A DNA stretch of 64,000 nucleotides from Bacillus sp. FJAT-22090 (lineage in GTDB: Bacteria > Bacillota > Bacilli > Bacillales_A > Planococcaceae): contig NZ_CP012601.1 of the NCBI RefSeq assembly GCF_001278755.1, positions 124,001 through 188,000 on the forward strand. Direction: 5' to 3'. A program made the position numbers and the translations under genes. Below are positions 1 to 9,081 of the stretch, in pieces; within the stretch, counting starts at the first letter, position 1, and each line of letters opens with the position of its first letter. The notes beneath the pieces were generated by a model. It ran no database searches. It saw only the letters and a program-made list of their open reading frames with translations, and was not told where the DNA came from.

Positions 1-1
1 C

Positions 2-697
2 GTAAAAGGTGGACGTTGTGAAGCCTGTCGTGGAGACGGAATTATCAAGATTGAAATGCACTTTTTACCTGATGTATATGTACCTTGTGAGGTATGTCAT
101 GGAAAACGCTATAACCGTGAAACATTAGAAGTACATTACAAAGGGAAAAATATAGCAGATGTATTGGAAATGACAGTAGAAGATGCTTTAGCATTTTTTG
201 AAAATCATCCAAAGATTAGCCGTAAGCTACGTACCATTGTAGACGTAGGCCTTGGTTATATGAAATTAGGTCAACCCGCAACAACATTATCCGGTGGAGA
301 AGCACAACGAGTAAAGCTTGCTTCCGAATTGCATAAACGGTCCAACGGAAAGTCGTTTTATATATTGGATGAACCTACGACTGGGTTACATATCGATGAT
401 ATCGCCCATCTTCTAGAGGTCCTTCAACGTTTAGTAGAAAATGGTGATACTGTACTTCTTATTGAACATAATTTGGATGTTATTAAAACTGCAGACTATA
501 TGATTGATATAGGACCAGAAGGTGGAGATAAAGGAGGGACTATAATAGGTGTTGGTACTCCAGAAAAAATTGCGGAAACTAAAGGATCCTACACAGGTAA
601 ATATTTAAAGACAATCTTGGAACGTGATCGAAAAAGAATGGATGAAGTAGTATCCAAGGCATCTAAAAAGAAAAAAGAGACTGTTAAATCCAATTGA
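2..697 (+). CDS. uvrA: UvrABC excinuclease subunit A, C-terminal part (truncated by window edge)
   Basis: This is the 3' end of uvrA, the damage-recognition ATPase of nucleotide excision repair. The frame is open from base 2. It shows the second zinc-finger cysteine pairs (CEAC, then CEVC about 20 residues later), the ABC signature [15 protein letters not shown], and the Walker B/D-loop stretch [11 protein letters not shown] followed by the switch histidine segment [10 protein letters not shown]. The tail is Lys-rich. The 5' part, including the first ATPase module, lies outside the window. The identification is certain from the signature motifs, and its position upstream of a YvlB-like gene and hprK agrees with the order in Bacillus. 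Confidence 0.97.
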   Translation, partial: VKGGRCEACRGDGIIKIEMHFLPDVYVPCEVCHGKRYNRETLEVHYKGKNIADVLEMTVEDALAFFENHPKISRKLRTIVDVGLGYMKLGQPATTLSGGEAQRVKLASELHKRSNGKSFYILDEPTTGLHIDDIAHLLEVLQRLVENGDTVLLIEHNLDVIKTADYMIDIGPEGGDKGGTIIGVGTPEKIAETKGSYTGKYLKTILERDRKRMDEVVSKASKKKKETVKSN

Positions 698-764
698 AAC
701 CTTTTTTTCCCTGATTCGTATTAGGTAGAGTACAGACTTTTAACTTAAAAGGAGGCCATTCACA

Positions 765-1886
765 ATGCAAGAAGAACGTAAACGTATTTTAGATATGGTT
801 GAAAATGGTACTATCACTGCCCAGGAAGCTTTAGGGCTTTTAGAGGTACTTGGCAAACAATCAGCTCCAGAAGTAAAAGCAGAATCTCAACATCAGGGTT
901 ATGAACATAGTAGAACGCAGCAAAAGCAACAAAATACCGATTTCTTTGAAGATTTAAAGAGAGATTTTAACGTAATGGGAGAACGTTTCATGCAGTTCAT
1001 GCAAGGAACAGTTGAAAAAATTAAAGATATTGATTTTGAAATGCCTTTCGGTGAACCTGTTGTATTTCAAGAAAAATTAGTGCTTGAACAAGCTCAGTTC
1101 GATGATATATCCATTGATATTGCGAATGGTAAAATCGATATTTACCCAACAGAAGAAGAAACTACACATGCGGACGTGACCGTTAAGTCTTATAAGAACT
1201 CTTCAGAGGAAGAAGCCAAAAATCGTTTTCAGAACGATTTTCTGTTTAAGACAGAAGGAAATAAATTACGTATATATAGTGATATGAAAACGACTTCTGT
1301 TCAAATTTCCTTATTTGTACCTAAAAAAACTTACAATGATATTTCGGCACGTTTATTTAATGGAGAATTTAGTGCGAAGAGTCTTGAAGTAAAAACACTT
1401 AAAGTGAAAACGACTAACGGAAAAGTAAATCTTGACGCTATACAGATTGGTAAAGCAGATATTGAAACAGTAAATGGTTCCGTACAAGTTCAAAACATCG
1501 AGGGAGAATCAGTAGAGGTCGAGACAATAAATGGCCGTATTTATGTAGACGGAAAATTGAAGGAGCTCGAAGGTTCTTCTGTCAGTGGACATGTTATTTT
1601 AACCACGAAGGATAAGGATGCCCGTAAAATCGAAGGCTCTGCAGTTGCAGGTACTGTCGAATTATATGTAAGAAAAGATGTGTCTTTAAAAGGAGAAGTT
1701 ACTTCTCAATTAGGAAAAATAGATGTCCAACTATTAGATGTGACGCAATTGAACCAATCAGAGCAATTGTTAAATAAGAAAGTTGGTTTTACGAAAATAG
1801 TAGACTCCGAAGCAGATCCGCTCAGAGTATATGGAGATGCAAAAACAGGAACAATCCTTGTACGCTATACAGTAGAAGGTGAATAA
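765..1886 (+). CDS. yvlB: YvlB-like DUF4097 family protein
   Basis: A protein of 373 residues. The first ~30 residues (QEERKRILDMVENGTITAQEALGLLEVL) form the short helical domain often placed in front of DUF4097 proteins. After a Gln-rich linker, residues ~100-370 consist of repeating short beta strands with recurring 'NGxI/xVNGSVxV/TINGRIYV' turns, typical of the DUF4097 beta-helix. There is no signal peptide or membrane segment. The start has a strong ribosome site (AAAAGGAGG, 9 bases upstream). YvlB in B. subtilis also sits between uvrA and hprK and belongs to the cell-envelope-stress yvlABCD group; the neighbours yvlA, yvlC and yvlD are not present here. The biochemical role is unknown. 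Confidence 0.85.
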   Translation: MQEERKRILDMVENGTITAQEALGLLEVLGKQSAPEVKAESQHQGYEHSRTQQKQQNTDFFEDLKRDFNVMGERFMQFMQGTVEKIKDIDFEMPFGEPVVFQEKLVLEQAQFDDISIDIANGKIDIYPTEEETTHADVTVKSYKNSSEEEAKNRFQNDFLFKTEGNKLRIYSDMKTTSVQISLFVPKKTYNDISARLFNGEFSAKSLEVKTLKVKTTNGKVNLDAIQIGKADIETVNGSVQVQNIEGESVEVETINGRIYVDGKLKELEGSSVSGHVILTTKDKDARKIEGSAVAGTVELYVRKDVSLKGEVTSQLGKIDVQLLDVTQLNQSEQLLNKKVGFTKIVDSEADPLRVYGDAKTGTILVRYTVEGE

Positions 1887-1888
1887 AA

Positions 1889-1932
1889 GAAAAAGCTGAC
1901 AGAAGAATTCATTTCTTCCGTCAGCTTTTTTT
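1889..1932 (+). terminator. Rho-independent terminator after yvlB-like gene
   Basis: The arms AAAGCTGACAGAAGAA and TTCCGTCAGCTTT pair (one bulge) around a short loop and are followed by a T run. It starts 3 bases after the stop codon. Confidence 0.9.
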
Positions 1933-2089
1933 GCTTATAATCTGTCTTATTTTTGTACCGTGCTACTAAAACTTTTTGATAAGGAAACACATAATTATTC
2001 AATTTGATTCTCAGCATTTTCTGATTAAGAACTATTGATACTAGACTAAAAGAAATAATTTTACAGAAGGAAGATAACTAACTAAATAA

Positions 2090-2500
2090 TGTCGTCCGAT
2101 AAATAAGAAAATCGTTGAAACGACTCCCTTTCCGCGGGCGTTGCCTTAGCCTCCTAGGCCAACACGATGTTGGTCATGCAATCGTTGCCGCAGGATGCGG
2201 CGAACTTAGATTGCCTTCCCCTCAACTGAGGGGTCTTCGTCTAACGCTATCCCCGCAGGAGTGTCGCCTTTTTCAACGATTTTCTATAAATACTAATTGA
2301 AAAAATTTAAGTGATAAAAACTTGCTCTATTAAAGGCTAACGTTTTGTATGAAAAGCGGATTCTAGTATGAGCTGAAGACCCTGGACTGAGCGTAGCGAA
2401 ATTAATTTTTGCGACGAGCTTGCGCAGGAGCAAGGGAAGCGGCTGAAGCCATGCCGGCGGAACGCGTCCGCCTGGAACGGATATTAACGGGTCCAAAACA
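2090..2500 (+). repeat. ~400-bp dispersed repeat, copy 1 (inverted copy at 32528-32860)
   Basis: Several blocks recur as reverse complement near 32.5-32.9 kb: the GATAAATAAGAAAATCGTTG segment, the AAGTGATAAAAACTTGCTC segment, the GAGCTGAAGACCCTGGACTGA segment and the GCCGGCGGAA...GGCGGAC...GGGTCCAAAA segment, all in the same relative order. The stretch is GC-rich compared with the surroundings and carries no credible gene. It fills the gap between the YvlB-like gene and the amidase. Such a repeat could be a non-autonomous element or a composite of two elements. Confidence 0.85.
2107..2284. mobile_element. MITE-like element with 14-bp terminal inverted repeats
   Basis: The 178-bp stretch begins GAAAATCGTTGAAA and ends with its exact reverse complement. 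The inside is GC-rich and non-coding. A shortened form, with the same ends but almost no interior, lies at 32783-32840. No clear target-site duplication was verified. Confidence 0.6.
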
Positions 2501-2559
2501 AGATTGATATGTGAACAACTTGTCGTTTACATACAGTTATGAAATCACATTGAGGAACT

Positions 2560-3102
2560 TTATTTCCAACGAAGAATTGCAAAGGCGATTGCTTTAGCGC
2601 AAAGTATTCTATATGTCCTAGATTGAAGTAAGGCTGCTTCTATTTTATTTGTCATAAAACCACATTCGACTAATACTGCTGGCATTTTTGTATCGCGTAG
2701 TACTGCAAAATCAGCTTGTTTTACTCCACGGTTTTTACCTTTTGTAATAGAACATAAAGCATCCTGAATAGACTTTGCAAGTAACGTAGATTGTGCGGAA
2801 GCTTTTGAATACGTAAATGTTTCAATACCGGTTGTGTTATTCCATGTAGATCCAAACGCATTAGCATGTATAGAAATAAATGCGTCCACTTCCAGCTTAT
2901 TGGCAAGTGTTGTCCTTTCATAAAGGGGAATATCTAAATTACCAGGATGACTTACTAAAACGATCACCCCGCAATTCTTTAATTCATCCTTTAAGAATCC
3001 TACAACTGCATTATTAAATTCGAATTCCTTCATTTTCCCATCTGGTGTGCGTTTCCCGAGTGTTTCTGGCCCATGTCCTGCATCTAGCATGATTTTCAAC
3101 AT
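2560..3102 (-). CDS. N-acetylmuramoyl-L-alanine amidase (Amidase_3 family)
   Basis: A zinc amidase that cleaves the bond between MurNAc and L-alanine of peptidoglycan. The single catalytic domain spans the 180 residues: the DAGHG motif gives His10, Glu26 is the second metal ligand candidate, SIHANA gives His79, and VLVECGF gives the catalytic Glu146. There is no signal peptide and no cell-wall-binding repeat, so it resembles the CwlC/CwlD-like or phage-type minimal amidases; it may be released on mother-cell lysis or exported by an unusual route. It is encoded opposite to all its neighbours, between a repeat and hprK. A ribosome site (GGGAGAG) precedes the ATG. Confidence 0.92.
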   Translation of the reverse strand: MLKIMLDAGHGPETLGKRTPDGKMKEFEFNNAVVGFLKDELKNCGVIVLVSHPGNLDIPLYERTTLANKLEVDAFISIHANAFGSTWNNTTGIETFTYSKASAQSTLLAKSIQDALCSITKGKNRGVKQADFAVLRDTKMPAVLVECGFMTNKIEAALLQSRTYRILCAKAIAFAILRWK

Positions 3103-3224
3103 TAAAATCTCTCCCTTCTTTTAATAAATAGAAGATGAAAAGATAAATGGATACTATTAAATAGAGTAATCATGCTAAAATAAGAACTATGTGAGAAATA
3201 GTAGCGAGAAAGGGGACTCAATAT

Positions 3225-4160
3225 ATGCCACATGTGACGACAAAGGACGTAAAAGAAAAGTTTAACCTCACATTAATTAGTGGAGAAGAAGGTATGGGGC
3301 GGCATATTGCATTAAGTGATATATCAAGACCTGGAATTGAAATAGCAGGTTATTTTACACATTACCCATCTAATCGCATTCAACTATTAGGAAAAACAGA
3401 AGTTTCCTTTTTTCAGTTATTAGAACCAAATGAAAAAGAAGAGCGTATGAGGAAACTTTGTGCTCCTGATACACCTGTAATCATCGTTTCACATGGTATG
3501 GAAGTTCCCGAAGAATTAATAGTAGCTTCCAATAAAAATTCTGTTCCTGTACTAACGACTAGTATGGCGACAACTCGATTTTCGAGTATACTAACTAACT
3601 TCTTAGAAAGCATGCTTGCACCAACTACAGCAGTACACGGCGTATTAGTAGATATTTACGGGGTGGGCGTGTTAATCACTGGGAAAAGTGGTGTCGGGAA
3701 AAGTGAGACAGCACTTGAACTCGTGAAGAGAGGGCACCGATTAGTTGCGGATGATTGTGTGGAAATTAGACAAGAAAGTGAAGATACGCTAGTTGGTAGT
3801 GCACCAAAATTAATTGAGCATCTTCTAGAAATACGAGGTATAGGCATTATTGATATTATGACTATGTTCGGGGCTAGTGCAATTCGTACATATAAACGTA
3901 TTACATTAGTAATTGAATTAGATTTATGGGATGCTGAAAAAACGTATGAGCGACTTGGACTTGAAGAAGACAAAATGGAAATATTTGATACAGCTATTAC
4001 AAAGCTGACCGTTCCAGTTCGACCAGGTCGAAACTTGGCAGTAATAATTGAAGTAGCGGCGATGAACCACCGTTTAAAACGAATGGGTGTCAATGCTGCA
4101 GAAGATTTTGCGAAACGATTAGATGATGTAATTAGCCAAAATGGAGAAAATGAATATTAA
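3225..4160 (+). CDS. hprK: HPr(Ser) kinase/phosphorylase
   Basis: A bifunctional enzyme of carbon catabolite repression that phosphorylates and dephosphorylates Ser46 of HPr and Crh. The protein has 311 residues, the usual length. The N-terminal domain is at ~1-130, and the P-loop GKSGVGKS at residues 153-160. The HPrK signature follows ([21 protein letters not shown]). It heads the conserved hprK-lgt-yvoD-ppaX-yvoF cluster; lgt starts 25 bases after the stop. Its substrate Crh is encoded in this window at 19467-19724. Confidence 0.98.
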   Translation: MPHVTTKDVKEKFNLTLISGEEGMGRHIALSDISRPGIEIAGYFTHYPSNRIQLLGKTEVSFFQLLEPNEKEERMRKLCAPDTPVIIVSHGMEVPEELIVASNKNSVPVLTTSMATTRFSSILTNFLESMLAPTTAVHGVLVDIYGVGVLITGKSGVGKSETALELVKRGHRLVADDCVEIRQESEDTLVGSAPKLIEHLLEIRGIGIIDIMTMFGASAIRTYKRITLVIELDLWDAEKTYERLGLEEDKMEIFDTAITKLTVPVRPGRNLAVIIEVAAMNHRLKRMGVNAAEDFAKRLDDVISQNGENEY

Positions 4161-4184
4161 TATAACGATTGAAAGGAGTTTCAT

Positions 4185-4994
4185 ATGAATTTATTACAAG
4201 CTATTGATCCAGTAGCTTTTTCACTCGGACCGTTGGAAGTAAGATGGTACGGAGTGATTATTGCAGTGGGAATTATACTAGCGTTTATAGTAGCACAGCG
4301 TGAAATGGTGAAGCGTGGTTTTCATCCAGAGTACTTAACGGATTTATTGATTTGGGCTGTCCCTTTAGCAATTGTGGGGGCAAGAATATACTATGTAATA
4401 TTTAAATGGGATTTTTATAGTCAAAATCCGGAAAAAATTATTCAAATCTGGAATGGTGGTATAGCAATTCATGGCGCTTTAATCGCTTCTTTTTTAACTG
4501 CTTATTTTTTTACGAAAAAAAGAGGCACCTCTTTTTGGAAGCTTACAGACGTTGTAGCTCCTAGTTTATTAATAGGTCAAGCAGTTGGACGTTGGGGTAA
4601 CTTTATGAATCAAGAGGCACATGGAGGAGAAGTAACAAGAACATTTTTAGAAAACTTGATGCTACCTAACTGGATAATAGAGCAAATGTACATAGATGGT
4701 AAATATTATCATCCGACATTTTTATATGAATCCGTCTGGAACATTATAGGAGTTATTATATTAATTTCACTTCGTAAAGTAAATTTACGTCGTGGAGAAA
4801 TATTCTTATTATATATCATCTGGTATTCTGTAGGTCGTTTCTTTATTGAGGGTATGAGAACGGATAGCCTTTATTTAATTGGAGATTTGAGAACTGCTCA
4901 AGTCGTTTCACTACTAGGTATTATCATAGCATTAATTTTACTTGTTTATAGAAGAATTACTGTTAAGCCTGTGGTGCATTATTTAGATAAGTAA
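4185..4994 (+). CDS. lgt: Prolipoprotein diacylglyceryl transferase
   Basis: A membrane enzyme that transfers diacylglycerol from phosphatidylglycerol to the lipobox cysteine of prolipoproteins. The 269 residues contain about seven hydrophobic segments. The Lgt signature [14 protein letters not shown] is present, with Arg136, Asn139, Asn142 and Glu144. The ribosome site (GAAAGGAG) fits the ATG. It lies between hprK and yvoD as in other Bacillales, presumably co-transcribed with them. Confidence 0.98.
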   Translation: MNLLQAIDPVAFSLGPLEVRWYGVIIAVGIILAFIVAQREMVKRGFHPEYLTDLLIWAVPLAIVGARIYYVIFKWDFYSQNPEKIIQIWNGGIAIHGALIASFLTAYFFTKKRGTSFWKLTDVVAPSLLIGQAVGRWGNFMNQEAHGGEVTRTFLENLMLPNWIIEQMYIDGKYYHPTFLYESVWNIIGVIILISLRKVNLRRGEIFLLYIIWYSVGRFFIEGMRTDSLYLIGDLRTAQVVSLLGIIIALILLVYRRITVKPVVHYLDK

Positions 4995-5011
4995 GGAAAG
5001 AAGGAAGAGGA

Positions 5012-5953
5012 TTGGAAACTTTAAAAAGGGGTTTTTTAGCTGGGCTTAAAACTACTTGGACTTTGAGTAAAATAATATTTCCTATCACATTATTTGTAGT
5101 CATATTGCAATACACACCTATTTTCCCTTGGATCATCCAGGTTATTTCTCCATTTATGGAGCTTATTGGTTTACGAGGAGAGGCAGCAATCCCTTTAGTT
5201 CTGGGAAATGGTCTTAATCTATATGCTGCAATTGGTGGGATTCTTTCATTAGAACTTACTGTAAAAGAAGTATTTATATTAGCCACAATGCTTTCTTTCT
5301 CCCACAATATTTTTATCGAAACGGGTGTAGCTCTTCGGGTGGGAGTAAAGCTGTGGATTGTATTAGTTGTTCGATTTGGATTAGCGATTCTCTCTGCTGT
5401 CATTATTAATTTGGTATGGCAGGGAGGCGGAGAAATCGCTAAATATGGCATAACAACTGCTACTCAGCAAATACCAGATGGCTGGTTAGAAATAGCGATT
5501 TTAGGTATACAAAAAGCGACGTTTGGTGTCTTGCAATTGGCGATAATTGTCATACCGTTAATGGTTATTATTCAGTTTTTAAAGGAAAAGGGTTATTTAC
5601 AAAAATTCTCAGAAATGATAGGGCCCTTCACAAAAATAATTGGATTAAAACCAAATGCCTCATTAACTTTAGTTATTGGATTAGTGATGGGATTAGCAAT
5701 TGGAGCAGGTGTAATGATTCAAGCTGTAAAAGAAGATGGTGTAAGTAAAAAAGATGCAACAATCGCATTTATCTTCTTAGTTGCTTGTCATGCTGTGATT
5801 GAGGATACATTAATCTTTATTCCTTTAGGAGTTCCGATACTACCATTATTTTTGATTCGAATTATGACAGCATTTGTCTTGACAATCATTGTTGCATACT
5901 TATGGAATAAGGCGGAGCAGACAAAACAAAAGGAAGTGGCAACACCATCATGA
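5012..5953 (+). CDS. yvoD: YvoD-like membrane protein (nucleoside-recognition/Gate domain family)
   Basis: A 313-residue polytopic membrane protein with two similar halves; each holds a long hydrophobic region with Gly/Asn-rich motifs (PLVLGNGLNLYAAIGG; ASLTLVIGLVMGLAIGAGVM). These are characteristic of the 'nucleoside recognition'/Gate-domain family also found in spore maturation proteins. The substrate is not known. The start is a TTG preceded by GGAAGAGG. The gene sits 17 bases after lgt and overlaps ppaX by four bases (ATGA), so translational coupling is likely. Confidence 0.85.
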   Translation: METLKRGFLAGLKTTWTLSKIIFPITLFVVILQYTPIFPWIIQVISPFMELIGLRGEAAIPLVLGNGLNLYAAIGGILSLELTVKEVFILATMLSFSHNIFIETGVALRVGVKLWIVLVVRFGLAILSAVIINLVWQGGGEIAKYGITTATQQIPDGWLEIAILGIQKATFGVLQLAIIVIPLMVIIQFLKEKGYLQKFSEMIGPFTKIIGLKPNASLTLVIGLVMGLAIGAGVMIQAVKEDGVSKKDATIAFIFLVACHAVIEDTLIFIPLGVPILPLFLIRIMTAFVLTIIVAYLWNKAEQTKQKEVATPS

Positions 5954-6603
5954 GAAGTCCTTATAAAGCCTTACTATTCGATTTTGATGGAACACTACTA
6001 AATACAAATGAACTTATCATAGAAACCTTTTTACATGTTTTAGGAGATAAATTTCCTGGGAAATATAATAGAGAAAGTGTTTTGCCTTTTTTAGGGCCAC
6101 CTTTAGCAGAAACTTTTAATACAATTGACCCTAATTTAACGAAAGCACTTATTGAAGCGTACAGATCTTGGAATATACAAATGCATGATCAAATGGCTGT
6201 TCCTTTTGATGGAGTTGTAGATACACTATATAAGTTGAAAGATGAAGGTTACAAATTAGCTGTCGTGTCGACAAAAAGACGAGTTATGATTGATAAAGGC
6301 ATTAAGCTGATGCAATGTGAAAATCTTTTCGACACAATTGTAGGTATAGATGATGTTAAACAGCCAAAACCAGACCCTGAACCAATTGAACTGGCCCTTA
6401 AGAAACTAAATGTAAAAAAAGAAGATGCACTGATGATTGGTGACAATTTACATGACATAGTTGGAGGACAAAGGGCTGGAGTTGATACTGCAGCAGTTGC
6501 ATGGTCCTTAAAAGGAGAAGCCTTTTTAGCTACTTTTCTACCTACCTATATGTTACATCATATAAATGATTTGCTTATAATTGCAAAGGGGCAAACAGTA
6601 TGA
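5950..6603 (+). CDS. ppaX: Pyrophosphatase PpaX (HAD superfamily)
   Basis: A HAD hydrolase of 217 residues. Motif I is LLFDFDGTLLNT (Asp10 and Asp12), motif II is VVSTK, motif III is the lysine in QPKPDP, and motif IV is MIGDNLHDIVGG. The family hydrolyses inorganic pyrophosphate formed when HprK dephosphorylates P-Ser-HPr. The link with hprK three genes upstream supports that role over a general phosphoglycolate phosphatase. It overlaps both neighbours by four bases. Confidence 0.9.
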   Translation: MRSPYKALLFDFDGTLLNTNELIIETFLHVLGDKFPGKYNRESVLPFLGPPLAETFNTIDPNLTKALIEAYRSWNIQMHDQMAVPFDGVVDTLYKLKDEGYKLAVVSTKRRVMIDKGIKLMQCENLFDTIVGIDDVKQPKPDPEPIELALKKLNVKKEDALMIGDNLHDIVGGQRAGVDTAAVAWSLKGEAFLATFLPTYMLHHINDLLIIAKGQTV

Positions 6604-7106
6604 GAAAGACTGAAAGGTATCCTGTGAGTGGAGCAAATTCCTTGTGGCATGTGTATGATACTGTCCCATTTTGGAAAGTTGTTAAAAATTTTATTTTTAT
6701 CCAAGCAGCTAGGTATTCACCATTTTTAAGTTGGAAAAACTTCTTTTATCGCACTTTTTTAAAGATGAAAGTTGGTAATGAAACATCTTTTGCATTAATG
6801 GTTATGGTAGATGTAATGTTTCCGGAGCGAATTAAAGTTGGTGATAACTCTATCATTGGGTATAATACGACGATTTTAGCACATGAATATTTAATAGACG
6901 AATATCGTATTGGTGATGTTATTATTGGCAATCGAGTGTTGATTGGTGCCAATTCGACGATTTTGCCTGGTGTGACAATTGGTGATGATGCCATCGTATC
7001 GGCTGCGACGCTTGTAAATAGTGATGTGCCAGAAGGTTGCTTTGTTGGAGGAAATCCTATGCGGATTATTTATACGAAAGAAGAAATGCTGGAACGCAAT
7101 AGATGA
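6600..7106 (+). CDS. yvoF: YvoF-like hexapeptide-repeat acyltransferase
   Basis: A protein of 168 residues with a left-handed beta-helix made of [LIV]GxxxxI repeats (IKVGDNSIIGYNTTIL; YRIGDVIIGNRVLIGANSTILPGVTIGDDAIVSA). It ends with VPEGCFVGGNPMRIIY, the usual close of acetyltransferases of the maltose/galactoside acetyltransferase group. The substrate is unknown. It is translationally coupled to ppaX (ATGA overlap) and ends the hprK operon, followed directly by a terminator. Confidence 0.88.
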   Translation: MRKTERYPVSGANSLWHVYDTVPFWKVVKNFIFIQAARYSPFLSWKNFFYRTFLKMKVGNETSFALMVMVDVMFPERIKVGDNSIIGYNTTILAHEYLIDEYRIGDVIIGNRVLIGANSTILPGVTIGDDAIVSAATLVNSDVPEGCFVGGNPMRIIYTKEEMLERNR

Positions 7107-7111
7107 TATAG

Positions 7112-7160
7112 AAAAGCTATTCTAATTAGACAGTAAGCTCTAGTTGAATGGCTTTTTTTT
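7112..7160 (+). terminator. Terminator of the hprK-lgt-yvoD-ppaX-yvoF operon
   Basis: The arms AAAAGCTATTCTAATTAGA and TCTAGTTGAATGGCTTTT pair imperfectly and are followed by eight T. Confidence 0.8.
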
Positions 7161-7183
7161 ATATATAAAAAGGCTCTCGTATG

Positions 7184-7212
7184 TTGACGAAAGGATAAAA
7201 ATAAGATAAAAT
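7184..7212 (+). promoter_or_regulatory. Sigma-A promoter of the his operon
   Basis: TTGACG and TAAAAT are separated by 17 bases. They lie 60 bases upstream of hisZ. The leader is too short for a T-box and shows no His-codon leader peptide. Confidence 0.7.
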
Positions 7213-7272
7213 TTAAAATAATTTATCGTATTAGTACTCTAGTGTATTAAAGTGAATTTAGGAGTGAACTAC

Positions 7273-8451
7273 ATGAGTAAAATTCAAATGTTTGAGAAAC
7301 CTTTAGGGATGAGAGATTCATTTCCTGAAGTGAATGAACAAAAAGAATATATACGGTCAACTGCGAGAGATTTTATACGAAACAAAGGATATGACTTTAT
7401 AAAAACGCCATCAGTGGAGTATTTTGAGACGATAGGAAGAGCATCTGCCATTGATGAATCCTCTCTTTTTAAATTAGTAGACAATCAAGGGGAAATGCTT
7501 GTATTACGACCAGATATGACGACTCCGATTGCGAGAATCGCGGCTGCTAAACTATTAAAGGAAAAAAATCCATTACGATTGGCTTACTATGCTAATGTAT
7601 TTCGCGCTCAACAAAGAGAAGGTGGTAGACCTGCAGAATTTGAACAATTAGGGCTTGAGTTAATCGGCGATTTTAGTGCATACGGAGATAGCGAAATCAT
7701 ACATACAGCAGTCGAACTTGTGAAAGAACTTGGTGTGGAGAGCTTTCGTATTACTATTGGACACGCAGGATTGTTAACAGCAATTTTAAGAAATAATACT
7801 CAAACAGACAAACAAGTAGATTCCTTGCGACAACTATTAGTTGAAAAGAATTTTGTAGGCTTTGAACAAAAGTTAGAGGAGCTAGAGTTACAACAAATAC
7901 AAAAAGTGAATCTTACGAACTTGATTGAGTATACGGTCGAATCTAAAGCATTAGAGGAGTTTCGACAATTTTTAACAAATGATCAACAGTACTTGATGGA
8001 TCAAGTAGATCAACTTCGAGATTTACTAGAGTTACAATTATGTGATACTTCCATTGCATCCTTTGATTTTACACTAGCAAGTCACATGAGTTATTACACG
8101 GGTATGCTTTTTGAGATTCATGCTGCAGGAAGTGGCTTTCCTATTGGTAATGGTGGAAGATACGATGCATTATTTAATCTTTTTAATGAAAAAGTTGGTG
8201 CTATTGGGTTTGGAATTAGAGTAGACAGACTTTTAGAGGTACTGCCTAGAAATGAGTTAAAAGAAAAGCATACGTTGATCTTATTTCAAGAGGGACTTTA
8301 TAGAAAAGCTAGTGAACTTGCAGAAGAACGAAGAAAAAAAGCAGAAAGAGTAACGCTTCAATATATGGCAAGTGTAAATGATATAGATGCCTATAAAAAG
8401 ACATTTGATGATGTTATTACTGTCTCAGAAGGTGGTTCTTTACGTGAATGA
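7273..8451 (+). CDS. hisZ: ATP phosphoribosyltransferase regulatory subunit HisZ
   Basis: A class II HisRS-like paralogue that activates the short form of HisG in the first step of histidine synthesis. The chosen ATG ([12 protein letters not shown]) has GGAGTGA 7 bases upstream and gives 392 residues; an earlier in-frame start would lack a ribosome site. HisRS-type motif 2 is visible ([31 protein letters not shown] has the class II arginine and the QLG motif), and motif 3 is [11 protein letters not shown]. It lacks the anticodon-binding domain, which separates it from a true synthetase. It overlaps hisG by 8 bases. Confidence 0.95.
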   Translation: MSKIQMFEKPLGMRDSFPEVNEQKEYIRSTARDFIRNKGYDFIKTPSVEYFETIGRASAIDESSLFKLVDNQGEMLVLRPDMTTPIARIAAAKLLKEKNPLRLAYYANVFRAQQREGGRPAEFEQLGLELIGDFSAYGDSEIIHTAVELVKELGVESFRITIGHAGLLTAILRNNTQTDKQVDSLRQLLVEKNFVGFEQKLEELELQQIQKVNLTNLIEYTVESKALEEFRQFLTNDQQYLMDQVDQLRDLLELQLCDTSIASFDFTLASHMSYYTGMLFEIHAAGSGFPIGNGGRYDALFNLFNEKVGAIGFGIRVDRLLEVLPRNELKEKHTLILFQEGLYRKASELAEERRKKAERVTLQYMASVNDIDAYKKTFDDVITVSEGGSLRE

Positions 8452-9073
8452 TTTAACAATTGCAATGCCAAAAGGACGCATATTTGAAGAAGCATATAAA
8501 TTATTTGTAGAAGCAGGATTCGATTTACCAAAAGAAATAAATGATTCTAGAAAGTTGATCGTAGAAGCGCCTAAGGAAAATATAAAATTTATATTAGCAA
8601 AACCAATGGATGTTCCGGTTTATGTGGAGCATGGGGTTGCAGACATCGGAATTGCTGGAAAAGATGTACTATTAGAACAACAACGAGATGTCCACGAATT
8701 GCTTGATTTATATATAAGTAATTGCTATATAGCAACTGCAGGACTTCCTAGCACTCATATGAACGAGATTGCTCCGAGAGTAGCCACGAAATACCCAACT
8801 ATAGCAACGAACTTTTATAAAGAAAAAGGGGAGCAAGTGGAAATTATCGAGCTAAATGGTTCTATTGAGTTAGCTCCAATGATAGGTTTAGCAGATCGAA
8901 TTGTGGATATAGTATCTACTGGTCAAACGTTAAAAGAAAATGGACTCGTAGAATATGAAAAAATTGTCGACATCTCTTCTCGATTAATTGTTAATCCCGT
9001 TAGCTATCGAGTAAAACGGGAAAGAATTAAAGAGTTCGTTGCACAATTAAAAAATGAATTAAATAAAAGGTAG
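8444..9073 (+). CDS. hisG: ATP phosphoribosyltransferase catalytic subunit, short form
   Basis: Catalyses the condensation of ATP and PRPP, the first step of histidine synthesis. With the GTG inside the end of hisZ ([17 protein letters not shown]) the protein has 209 residues, the short HisZ-dependent form lacking the C-terminal feedback domain. The PRPP-binding signature appears as [19 protein letters not shown]. The GTG start is chosen because it aligns with the family N-terminus ([10 protein letters not shown]) and overlaps hisZ, implying coupled translation; the longer frame upstream is only hisZ read in another phase. Confidence 0.95.
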   Translation: MNDLTIAMPKGRIFEEAYKLFVEAGFDLPKEINDSRKLIVEAPKENIKFILAKPMDVPVYVEHGVADIGIAGKDVLLEQQRDVHELLDLYISNCYIATAGLPSTHMNEIAPRVATKYPTIATNFYKEKGEQVEIIELNGSIELAPMIGLADRIVDIVSTGQTLKENGLVEYEKIVDISSRLIVNPVSYRVKRERIKEFVAQLKNELNKR

Positions 9074-9081
9074 GGAATGTT

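Noticed and set aside
2115-2496. Short ORFs of 61 and 67 codons on both strands
   Set aside because: They lie in the dispersed repeat, have no ribosome sites, and the same kind of frame occurs in the copy at 32571-32774.
7161-7272. T-box or leader-peptide control of the his operon
   Set aside because: The leader is under 70 bases, with no T-box sequence, no specifier stem and no run of His codons.
7273-8451. Histidyl-tRNA synthetase
   Set aside because: Lacks the anticodon-binding domain and overlaps a short hisG; it is HisZ.
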